From: Sacculina carcini
Lineage: Eukaryota > Arthropoda > Thecostraca > Sacculinidae
DNA: 64,000 nucleotides
Assembly: GCA_916048095.2 (NCBI GenBank)
Contig: OU696595.1
Span: forward strand, 6,203,165 to 6,267,164
Direction: 5' to 3'
Part shown: positions 1 through 11,705 of the stretch, one piece after another
Numbering within the stretch: position 1 is the stretch's first letter
Layout: the number at the start of each line of letters is the position of its first letter
Notes under the pieces: model-generated
The model's database searches: none
Told to the model about the DNA's origin: nothing
Seen by the model: only the letters and a program-made list of their open reading frames with translations
Translations under genes and position numbers: made by a program

Positions 1-1056
1 AACACTTAGGGCACACTTAGGTAACACTTAGGTAACACTTAGGTAACACTTAGGTAACACTTAGGGCACACTTAGGTAACACTTATGTAACACTTAGGTA
101 ACATTTATGTAACACTTAGGTAACACTTAGGTAACACTTAGGTAACACTTAGGTAACACTTAGGTAACACTTAGGTAACACTTAGGGCACACTTAGGTAA
201 AACTTAGGGCACACTTAGGGCACACTTAGGTAACACTTAGGGCACACTTAGGTACACTTAGGTAACACTTAGGGCACACTTAGGCAACACTTAGGTAACA
301 CTTAGGGCACACTTAGGTAACACTTAGGGCACACTTAGGGAAGCACTTAGGGCACACTTAGGGCACACTTAGGTAACACTTAGGGCACACTTAGGTAACA
401 CTTAGGGCACACTTAGGTAACACTTAGGCACACTTAGGTAACACTTAGGGCACACTTAGTAACACTTAGGTAACACTTGAGGCACACTTAGTTAACACTT
501 AGGGTAACACTTAGGTAACACTTAGGGCACACTTAGGCAACACTTAGGGCACACTTAGGTAACACTTAGGTAACACTTAGGGCACACTTAGGGTACACTT
601 AGGTAACACTTGAGGCACACTTAGTTAACACTTAGGGCACACTTAGGGCACACTTAGGTAACACTTAGGTAACACTTAGGTAACACTTAGGTAACACTTA
701 GGTAACACTAGGGGTACACTTAGTTAACACTTAGGGCACACTTAGGTAACACTCAGGTAACACTTAGGGCACACTTAGGGCCAGGGCACACTTAGGGCAC
801 ACTTAGGTAACACTTGGGTTACACTTAGGTAACACTTAGGGTACACTTAGGTAACACTTAGGTAACACTTAGGTAACACTTAGGACACACTTAGGTAACA
901 CTTAGGTAACACTTAGGTAACACTTAGGGCACACTTAGGGCACACTTAGGTAACACTTAGGTATCACTTAGGGCACACTTAGGTAACACTTAGGGCACAC
1001 TTAGGTAACACTTAGGTAACACTTAGGTAACACTTAGGTAAACACTTAGGGTACAC
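1..1056 (+). repeat. Degenerate left margin of the array
   Basis: This stretch holds nearly all the monomers of wrong length that I found: 10-bp units near 251 (TTAGGTACAC), 425 (TTAGGCACAC) and 458 (TTAGTAACAC), 12-bp units near 340 (GGGAAGCACTTAGG) and 501 (TTAGGGTAACAC), a 6-bp unit GCCAGG near 779-784, and a 12-bp unit near 1026 (GGTAAACAC). A core altered to CACTAGGGG lies near 708. The landmark order (TTGAGG near 477, CTCAGG near 751, TTGGGTT near 815, TATCAC at 961) is the same as at about 4,027-4,530, so it is a worn copy of that block. Less homogenised, indel-bearing repeats are typical of array edges, so the true left boundary may lie close outside the window (inference). Confidence 0.85.
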
Positions 1057-1129
1057 TTAGTTAACACTTAGGGCACACTTAGGTAACACTTAGGTAACAC
1101 TTAGGGCACACTTAGGTAACACTTAGGGC

Positions 1130-2687
1130 ACACTTAGGTAACACTTAGGGCACACTTAGGTAACACTTATGTAACACTTAGGTAACACTTAGGTAACACT
1201 TAGGTAACACTTAGGGTACACTTAGGTAACACTTAGGGTACGCTTAGGTAACACTTAGGTAACACTTAGTTAACACTTAGGGCACACTTAGGTAACACTT
1301 AGGTAACACTTAGGGCACACTTAGGTAACACTTAGGGCACACTTAGGTAACACTTATGTAACACTTAGGTAACATTTATGTAACACTTAGGTAACACTTA
1401 GGTAACACTTAGGTAACACTTAGGTAACACTTAGGGCACACTTAGGTAACACTTAGGGCACACTTAGGTAACACTTAGGTAACACTTAGGTAACACTTAG
1501 GGTACACTTAGGTAACACTTAGGGTACACTTAGATAACACTTAGGTAACACTTAGGGCACGCTTAGGTAACACTTAGGGCACACTTAGGTAACACTTAGG
1601 GCACACTTAGGTAACACTTAGGGCACACTTAGGTAACACTTAGGTAACACTTAGGTAACACTTAGGTAACACTTAGGGTACACTTAGTTAACACTTAGGG
1701 CACACTTATGTAACACTTAGGTAACACTTAGGGCACACTTAGGTAACACTTAGGGCACACTTAGGTAAAACTTAGGGAATACTTAGGTAACACTTAGGGC
1801 ACACTTAGGGCATACTTAGGTAACACTTAGGTAACACTTAGGGCACACTTAGGTAACACTTAGGGCACACTTAGGTAACACTTAGGTAACACTTAGGGCA
1901 CACTTAGGTAACACTTAGGGCACACTTAGGTAACACTTAGGTAACACTTAGGTAACACTTAGGGCACACTTAGGTAACACTTAGGTAACACTTAGGTAAC
2001 ACTTAGGTAACACTTAGGGCACACTTAGGTAACACTTATGTAACACTTAGGTAACACTTAGGTAACACTTAGGTAACACTTAGGGTACACTTAGGTAACA
2101 CTTAGGGTACGCTTAGGTAACACTTAGGTAACACTTAGTTAACACTTAGGGCACACTTAGGTAACACTTAGGTAACACTTAGGGCACACTTAGGTAACAC
2201 TTAGGGCACACTTAGGTAACACTTATGTAACACTTAGGTAACATTTATGTAACACTTAGGTAACACTTAGGTAACACTTAGGTAACACTTAGGTAACACT
2301 TAGGGCACACTTAGGTAACACTTAGGGCACACTTAGGTAACACTTAGGTAACACTTAGGTAACACTTAGGTAACACTTAGGGTACACTTAGGTAACACTT
2401 AGGGTACACTTAGATAACACTTAGGTAACACTTAGGGCACGCTTAGGTAACACTTAGGGCACACTTAGGTAACACTTAGGGCACACTTAGGTAACACTTA
2501 GGGCACACTTAGGTAACACTTAGGTAACACTTAGGTAACACTTAGGTAACACTTAGGGTACACTTAGTTAACACTTAGGGCACACTTATGTAACACTTAG
2601 GTAACACTTAGGGCACACTTAGGTAACACTTAGGGCACACTTAGGTAAAACTTAGGGAATACTTAGGTAACACTTAGGGCACACTTA
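1130..2687 (+). repeat. 880-bp nested tandem duplication
   Basis: About 1,130-1,807 is repeated at about 2,000-2,687. TTAGATAAC lies at 1,534 and 2,414, and GAATAC at 1,777 and 2,657 (880 bp, 80 monomers); the GTACGC unit lies at 1,241 and 2,110 and the first TTATG at 1,167 and 2,036 (869 bp), so one monomer was gained or lost inside. The copies part where the first continues into GCATAC (1,811) and the second into GTACAC-TTAGTTAAC (about 2,700). The same nested pair is present again at about 7,510-9,060 in the second 6.37-kb copy, so it is older than the 6.37-kb duplication. Confidence 0.85.
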
Positions 2688-3875
2688 GGTAACACTTAGG
2701 GTACACTTAGTTAACACTTAGGGCACACTTAGGTAACACTCAGGTAACACTTAGGGCACACTTAGGGCACACTTAGGGCACACTTAGGTAACACTTGGGT
2801 TACACTTAGGTAACACTTAGGGTACACTTAGGTAACACTTAGGTAACACTTAGGGCACACTTAGGTAACACTTATGTAACACTTAGGTAACACTTAGGTA
2901 ACACTTAGGTAACACTTAGGTAACACTTAGGGTACACTTAGGTAACACTTAGGGTACGCTTAGGTAACACTTAGGTAACACTTAGTTAACACTTAGGGCA
3001 CACTTAGGTAACACTTAGGGCACACTTAGGTAACACTTAGGTAACACTTAGGTAACACTTAGGTAACACTTAGGGCACACTTAGGTAACACTTATGTAAC
3101 ACTTAGGTAACATTTATGTAACACTTAGGTAACACTTAGGTAACACTTAGGTAACACTTAGGTAACACTTAGGTAACACTTAGGTAACACTTAGGGCACA
3201 CTTAGGTAAAACTTAGGGCACACTTAGGTAACACTTAGGTAACACTTAGGGCACACTTAGGTAACACTTAGGGCACACTTAGGTAAAACTTAGGGCACAC
3301 TTAGGGCACACTTAGGTAACACTTAGGGCACACTTAGGTAACACTTAGTTAACACTTAGGGCACACTTAGGTAACACTTAGGTAACACTTAGGGCACACT
3401 TAGGTAACACTTAGGGCACACTTAGGTAACACTTATGTAACACTTAGGTAACACTTAGGTAACACTTAGGTAACACTTAGGTAACACTTAGGGTACACTT
3501 AGGTAACACTTAGGGTACGCTTAGGTAACACTTAGGTAACACTTAGTTAACACTTAGGGCACACTTAGGTAACACTTAGGTAACACTTAGGGCACACTTA
3601 GGTAACACTTAGGGCACACTTAGGTAACACTTATGTAACACTTAGGTAACATTTATGTAACACTTAGGTAACACTTAGGTAACACTTAGGTAACACTTAG
3701 GTAACACTTAGGTAACACTTAGGTAACACTTAGGGCACACTTAGGTAAAACTTAGGGCACACTTAGGGCACACTTAGGTAACACTTAGGGCACACTTAGG
3801 TAACACTTAGGTAACACTTAGGGCACACTTAGGCAACACTTAGGTAACACTTAGGGCACACTTAGGTAACACTTA

Positions 3876-3911
3876 GGGCACACTTAGGGCACACTTAGGG
3901 CACACTTAGGG
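3876..3911 (+). repeat. Run of four B monomers with four GGG tracts
   Basis: Four consecutive B monomers place GGG at 3,876, 3,887, 3,898 and 3,909, separated by 8-nt CACACTTA loops. The same run recurs in the equivalent place of most repeats, for example at 10,245-10,280 and 40,275-40,310, and near 6,700, 13,130, 15,800, 17,030, 20,830, 22,450, 30,350, 34,130, 37,920, 43,945, 47,873, 49,100, 51,960, 53,195, 56,225, 60,780 and 62,405. I did not see runs longer than four or five B units, whereas A units run to eight or nine. Confidence 0.8.
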
Positions 3912-6364
3912 CACACTTAGGTAACACTTAGGGCACACTTAGGTAACACTTAGGGCACACTTAGGTAACACTTAGGGCACACTTAGGTAACACTTAGGGC
4001 ACACTTAGGTAACACTTAGGTAACACTTGAGGCACACTTAGTTAACACTTAGGTAACACTTAGGTAACACTTAGGGCACACTTAGGCAACACTTAGGGCA
4101 CACTTAGGTAACACTTAGGGCACACTTAGGTAACACTTAGGGCACACTTAGGGTACACTTAGGTAACACTTGAGGCACACTTAGTTAACACTTAGGGCAC
4201 ACTTAGGGCACACTTAGGGCATACTTAGGTAACACTTAGGTAACACTTAGGTAACACTTAGGTAACACTTAGGTAACACTTAGGGTACACTTAGTTAACA
4301 CTTAGGGCACACTTAGGTAACACTCAGGTAACACTTAGGGCACACTTAGGGCACACTTAGGGCACACTTAGGTAACACTTGGGTTACACTTAGGTAACAC
4401 TTAGGGTACACTTAGGTAACACTTAGGTAACACTTAGGTAACACTTAGGACACACTTAGGTAACACTTAGGTAACACTTAGGTAACACTTAGGGCACACT
4501 TAGGGCACACTTAGGTAACACTTAGGTATCACTTAGGGCACACTTAGGTAACACTTAGGGCACACTTAGGTAACACTTAGGTAACACTTAGGTAACACTT
4601 AGGTAACACTTAGGGTACACTTAGTTAACACTTAGGGCACACTTAGGTAACACTTAGGTAACACTTAGGGCACACTTAGGTAACACTTAGGGCACACTTA
4701 GGTAACACTTAGGGCACACTTAGGTAACACTTATGTAACACTTAGGTAACACTTAGGTAACACTTAGGTAACACTTAGGGTACACTTAGGTAACACTTAG
4801 GGAACACTTAGGTAACACTTAGGTAACACTTAGTTAACACTTAGGGCACACTTAGGTAACACTTAGGTAACACTTAGGGCACACTTAGGTAACACTTAGG
4901 GCACACTTAGGTAACACTTATGTAACACTTAGGTAACATTTATGTAACACTTAGGTAACACTTAGGTAACACTTAGGTAACACTTAGGTAACACTTAGGG
5001 CACACTTAGGTAACACTTAGGGCACACTTAGGTAACACTTAGGTAACACTTAGGTAACACTTAGGGTACACTTAGGTAACACTTAGGGTACACTTAGATA
5101 ACACTTAGGTAACACTTAGGGCACGCTTAGGTAACACTTAGGGCACACTTAGGTAACACTTAGGGCACACTTAGGTAACACTTAGGGCACACTTAGGTAA
5201 CACTTAGGTAACACTTAGGTAACACTTAGGTAACACTTAGGGTACACTTAGTTAACACTTAGGGCACACTTATGTAACACTTAGGTAACACTTAGGGCAC
5301 ACTTAGGTAACACTTAGGGCACACTTAGGTAAAACTTAGGGAATACTTAGGTAACACTTAGGGCACACTTAGGGCATACTTAGGTAACACTTAGGTAACA
5401 CTTAGGGCACACTTAGGTAACACTTAGGGCACACTTAGGTAACACTTAGGTAACACTTAGGGCACACTTAGGTAACACTTAGGGCACACTTAGGTAACAC
5501 TTAGGTAACACTTAGGTAACACTTAGGGCACACTTAGGTAACACTTAGGTAACACTTAGGTAACACTTAGGTAACACTTAGGGCACACTTAGGTAACACT
5601 TAGGGCACACTTAGGTAACACTTAGGGCACACTTAGGTAACACTTAGGTAACACTTAGGGCACACTTAGGTAACACTTATGTAACACTTAGGTAACACTT
5701 AGGTAACATTTATGTAACACTTAGGTAACACTTAGGGCACACTTAGGTAACACTTAGGTAACACTTAGGTAACACTTAGGGCACACTTAGGTAACACTTA
5801 GGGTACACTTAGGTAACACTTAGGTAACACTTAGGGCACGCTTAGGTAACACTTAGGGCACACTTAGGCAACACTTAGGTAACACTTAGGTAACACTTAG
5901 GGCACACTTAGGTAACACTTAGGGCACACTTAGGGCACACTTAGGTAACACTTAGGGCACACTTAGGTAACACTTAGGTAACACTTAGGGCACACTTAGG
6001 CAACACTTAGGTAACACTTAGGGCACACTTAGGTAACACTTAGGGCACACTTAGGTAACACTTATGTAACACTTAGGTAACACTTAGGTAACACTTAGGT
6101 AACACTTAGGGTACACTTAGGTAACACTTAGGGTACGCTTAGGTAACACTTAGGTAACACTTAGTTAACACTTAGGGCACACTTAGGTAACACTTAGGTA
6201 ACACTTAGGGCACACTTAGGTAACACTTAGGGCACACTTAGGTAACACTTATGTAACACTTAGGTAACACTTAGGTAACACTTAGGTAACACTTAGGTAA
6301 CACTTAGGGTACACTTAGGTAACACTTAGGGTACGCTTAGGTAACACTTAGGTAACACTTAGTT

Positions 6365-9300
6365 AACACTTAGGGCACACTTAGGTAACACTTAGGTAAC
6401 ACTTAGGGCACACTTAGGTAACACTTAGGGCACACTTAGGTAACACTTATGTAACACTTAGGTAACATTTATGTAACACTTAGGTAACACTTAGGTAACA
6501 CTTAGGTAACACTTAGGTAACACTTAGGTAACACTTAGGTAACACTTAGGGCACACTTAGGTAAAACTTAGGGCACACTTAGGGCACACTTAGGTAACAC
6601 TTAGGGCACACTTAGGTAACACTTAGGTAACACTTAGGGCACACTTAGGCAACACTTAGGTAACACTTAGGGCACACTTAGGTAACACTTAGGGCACACT
6701 TAGGGCACACTTAGGGCACACTTAGGGCACACTTAGGTAACACTTAGGGCACACTTAGGTAACACTTAGGGCACACTTAGGTAACACTTAGGGCACACTT
6801 AGGTAACACTTAGGGCACACTTAGGTAACACTTAGGTAACACTTGAGGCACACTTAGTTAACACTTAGGTAACACTTAGGTAACACTTAGGGCACACTTA
6901 GGCAACACTTAGGGCACACTTAGGTAACACTTAGGGCACACTTAGGTAACACTTAGGGCACACTTAGGGTACACTTAGGTAACACTTGAGGCACACTTAG
7001 TTAACACTTAGGGCACACTTAGGGCACACTTAGGGCATACTTAGGTAACACTTAGGTAACACTTAGGTAACACTTAGGTAACACTTAGGTAACACTTAGG
7101 GTACACTTAGTTAACACTTAGGGCACACTTAGGTAACACTCAGGTAACACTTAGGGCACACTTAGGGCACACTTAGGGCACACTTAGGTAACACTTGGGT
7201 TACACTTAGGTAACACTTAGGGTACACTTAGGTAACACTTAGGTAACACTTAGGTAACACTTAGGACACACTTAGGTAACACTTAGGTAACACTTAGGTA
7301 ACACTTAGGGCACACTTAGGGCACACTTAGGTAACACTTAGGTATCACTTAGGGCACACTTAGGTAACACTTAGGGCACACTTAGGTAACACTTAGGTAA
7401 CACTTAGGTAACACTTAGGTAACACTTAGGGTACACTTAGTTAACACTTAGGGCACACTTAGGTAACACTTAGGTAACACTTAGGGCACACTTAGGTAAC
7501 ACTTAGGGCACACTTAGGTAACACTTAGGGCACACTTAGGTAACACTTATGTAACACTTAGGTAACACTTAGGTAACACTTAGGTAACACTTAGGGTACA
7601 CTTAGGTAACACTTAGGGTACGCTTAGGTAACACTTAGGTAACACTTAGTTAACACTTAGGGCACACTTAGGTAACACTTAGGTAACACTTAGGGCACAC
7701 TTAGGTAACACTTAGGGCACACTTAGGTAACACTTATGTAACACTTAGGTAACATTTATGTAACACTTAGGTAACACTTAGGTAACACTTAGGTAACACT
7801 TAGGTAACACTTAGGGCACACTTAGGTAACACTTAGGGCACACTTAGGTAACACTTAGGTAACACTTAGGTAACACTTAGGGTACACTTAGGTAACACTT
7901 AGGGTACACTTAGATAACACTTAGGTAACACTTAGGGCACGCTTAGGTAACACTTAGGGCACACTTAGGTAACACTTAGGGCACACTTAGGTAACACTTA
8001 GGGCACACTTAGGTAACACTTAGGTAACACTTAGGTAACACTTAGGTAACACTTAGGGTACACTTAGTTAACACTTAGGGCACACTTATGTAACACTTAG
8101 GTAACACTTAGGGCACACTTAGGTAACACTTAGGGCACACTTAGGTAAAACTTAGGGAATACTTAGGTAACACTTAGGGCACACTTAGGGCATACTTAGG
8201 TAACACTTAGGTAACACTTAGGGCACACTTAGGTAACACTTAGGGCACACTTAGGTAACACTTAGGTAACACTTAGGGCACACTTAGGTAACACTTAGGG
8301 CACACTTAGGTAACACTTAGGTAACACTTAGGTAACACTTAGGGCACACTTAGGTAACACTTAGGTAACACTTAGGTAACACTTAGGTAACACTTAGGGC
8401 ACACTTAGGTAACACTTATGTAACACTTAGGTAACACTTAGGTAACACTTAGGTAACACTTAGGGTACACTTAGGTAACACTTAGGGTACGCTTAGGTAA
8501 CACTTAGGTAACACTTAGTTAACACTTAGGGCACACTTAGGTAACACTTAGGTAACACTTAGGGCACACTTAGGTAACACTTAGGGCACACTTAGGTAAC
8601 ACTTATGTAACACTTAGGTAACATTTATGTAACACTTAGGTAACACTTAGGTAACACTTAGGTAACACTTAGGTAACACTTAGGGCACACTTAGGTAACA
8701 CTTAGGGCACACTTAGGTAACACTTAGGTAACACTTAGGTAACACTTAGGGTACACTTAGGTAACACTTAGGGTACACTTAGATAACACTTAGGTAACAC
8801 TTAGGGCACGCTTAGGTAACACTTAGGGCACACTTAGGTAACACTTAGGGCACACTTAGGTAACACTTAGGGCACACTTAGGTAACACTTAGGTAACACT
8901 TAGGTAACACTTAGGTAACACTTAGGGTACACTTAGTTAACACTTAGGGCACACTTATGTAACACTTAGGTAACACTTAGGGCACACTTAGGTAACACTT
9001 AGGGCACACTTAGGTAAAACTTAGGGAATACTTAGGTAACACTTAGGGCACACTTAGGTAACACTTAGGGTACACTTAGTTAACACTTAGGGCACACTTA
9101 GGTAACACTCAGGTAACACTTAGGGCACACTTAGGGCACACTTAGGGCACACTTAGGTAACACTTGGGTTACACTTAGGTAACACTTAGGGTACACTTAG
9201 GTAACACTTAGGTAACACTTAGGGCACACTTAGGTAACACTTATGTAACACTTAGGTAACACTTAGGTAACACTTAGGTAACACTTAGGTAACACTTAGG

Positions 9301-11705
9301 GTACACTTAGGTAACACTTAGGGTACGCTTAGGTAACACTTAGGTAACACTTAGTTAACACTTAGGGCACACTTAGGTAACACTTAGGGCACACTTAGGT
9401 AACACTTAGGTAACACTTAGGTAACACTTAGGTAACACTTAGGGCACACTTAGGTAACACTTATGTAACACTTAGGTAACATTTATGTAACACTTAGGTA
9501 ACACTTAGGTAACACTTAGGTAACACTTAGGTAACACTTAGGTAACACTTAGGTAACACTTAGGGCACACTTAGGTAAAACTTAGGGCACACTTAGGTAA
9601 CACTTAGGTAACACTTAGGGCACACTTAGGTAACACTTAGGGCACACTTAGGTAAAACTTAGGGCACACTTAGGGCACACTTAGGTAACACTTAGGGCAC
9701 ACTTAGGTAACACTTAGTTAACACTTAGGGCACACTTAGGTAACACTTAGGTAACACTTAGGGCACACTTAGGTAACACTTAGGGCACACTTAGGTAACA
9801 CTTATGTAACACTTAGGTAACACTTAGGTAACACTTAGGTAACACTTAGGTAACACTTAGGGTACACTTAGGTAACACTTAGGGTACGCTTAGGTAACAC
9901 TTAGGTAACACTTAGTTAACACTTAGGGCACACTTAGGTAACACTTAGGTAACACTTAGGGCACACTTAGGTAACACTTAGGGCACACTTAGGTAACACT
10001 TATGTAACACTTAGGTAACATTTATGTAACACTTAGGTAACACTTAGGTAACACTTAGGTAACACTTAGGTAACACTTAGGTAACACTTAGGTAACACTT
10101 AGGGCACACTTAGGTAAAACTTAGGGCACACTTAGGGCACACTTAGGTAACACTTAGGGCACACTTAGGTAACACTTAGGTAACACTTAGGGCACACTTA
10201 GGCAACACTTAGGTAACACTTAGGGCACACTTAGGTAACACTTAGGGCACACTTAGGGCACACTTAGGGCACACTTAGGGCACACTTAGGTAACACTTAG
10301 GGCACACTTAGGTAACACTTAGGGCACACTTAGGTAACACTTAGGGCACACTTAGGTAACACTTAGGGCACACTTAGGTAACACTTAGGTAACACTTGAG
10401 GCACACTTAGTTAACACTTAGGTAACACTTAGGTAACACTTAGGGCACACTTAGGCAACACTTAGGGCACACTTAGGTAACACTTAGGGCACACTTAGGT
10501 AACACTTAGGGCACACTTAGGGTACACTTAGGTAACACTTGAGGCACACTTAGTTAACACTTAGGGCACACTTAGGGCACACTTAGGGCATACTTAGGTA
10601 ACACTTAGGTAACACTTAGGTAACACTTAGGTAACACTTAGGTAACACTTAGGGTACACTTAGTTAACACTTAGGGCACACTTAGGTAACACTCAGGTAA
10701 CACTTAGGGCACACTTAGGGCACACTTAGGGCACACTTAGGTAACACTTGGGTTACACTTAGGTAACACTTAGGGTACACTTAGGTAACACTTAGGTAAC
10801 ACTTAGGTAACACTTAGGACACACTTAGGTAACACTTAGGTAACACTTAGGTAACACTTAGGGCACACTTAGGGCACACTTAGGTAACACTTAGGTATCA
10901 CTTAGGGCACACTTAGGTAACACTTAGGGCACACTTAGGTAACACTTAGGTAACACTTAGGTAACACTTAGGTAACACTTAGGGTACACTTAGTTAACAC
11001 TTAGGGCACACTTAGGTAACACTTAGGTAACACTTAGGGCACACTTAGGTAACACTTAGGGCACACTTAGGTAACACTTAGGGCACACTTAGGTAACACT
11101 TATGTAACACTTAGGTAACACTTAGGTAACACTTAGGTAACACTTAGGGTACACTTAGGTAACACTTAGGGTACGCTTAGGTAACACTTAGGTAACACTT
11201 AGTTAACACTTAGGGCACACTTAGGTAACACTTAGGTAACACTTAGGGCACACTTAGGTAACACTTAGGGCACACTTAGGTAACACTTATGTAACACTTA
11301 GGTAACATTTATGTAACACTTAGGTAACACTTAGGTAACACTTAGGTAACACTTAGGTAACACTTAGGGCACACTTAGGTAACACTTAGGGCACACTTAG
11401 GTAACACTTAGGTAACACTTAGGTAACACTTAGGGTACACTTAGGTAACACTTAGGGTACACTTAGATAACACTTAGGTAACACTTAGGGCACGCTTAGG
11501 TAACACTTAGGGCACACTTAGGTAACACTTAGGGCACACTTAGGTAACACTTAGGGCACACTTAGGTAACACTTAGGTAACACTTAGGTAACACTTAGGT
11601 AACACTTAGGGTACACTTAGTTAACACTTAGGGCACACTTATGTAACACTTAGGTAACACTTAGGGCACACTTAGGTAACACTTAGGGCACACTTAGGTA
11701 ACACT
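6365..11705 (+). repeat. 6.37-kb higher-order repeat, copy 2
   Basis: Colinear with the start of the window to about 5,330. The match breaks near 11,700. There copy 2 omits the segment that holds the TAAAAC, GAATAC and GCATAC units at 5,330-5,795 and resumes at a place equivalent to 5,801 (the GTACAC unit at 11,708; offset now 5,907 bp). The loss is 462 bp, exactly 42 monomers, so the register is kept. The same shortened junction recurs near 14,368 through the next duplication, which shows that the deletion came before that duplication. Confidence 0.85.

Larger units (their letters stand above)
1..6364 (+). repeat. 6.37-kb higher-order repeat, copy 1
   Basis: Landmarks recur 6,369 or 6,380 bp downstream (579 or 580 monomers). 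Examples are the GTACGC unit at 1,240 and 7,620 and at 2,110 and 8,490 (6,380 bp), and the TTGAGG unit at 4,027 and 10,396 and the first four-B run at 3,876 and 10,245 (6,369 bp). The 11-bp difference is one monomer lost near 2,350-2,380 relative to 8,720-8,750. The copy may begin left of the window. Within it, 481-1,820 also matches about 4,031-5,380 at an offset of 3,564 bp (324 monomers), for example TTAGATAAC at 1,534 and 5,098 and GAATAC at 1,777 and 5,341. Confidence 0.88.

Noticed and set aside
779-784. GCCAGG near 780 as an integration scar
   Set aside because: It is best explained as a shortened monomer (5 bp lost) within the generally decayed left margin; nothing foreign is beside it.
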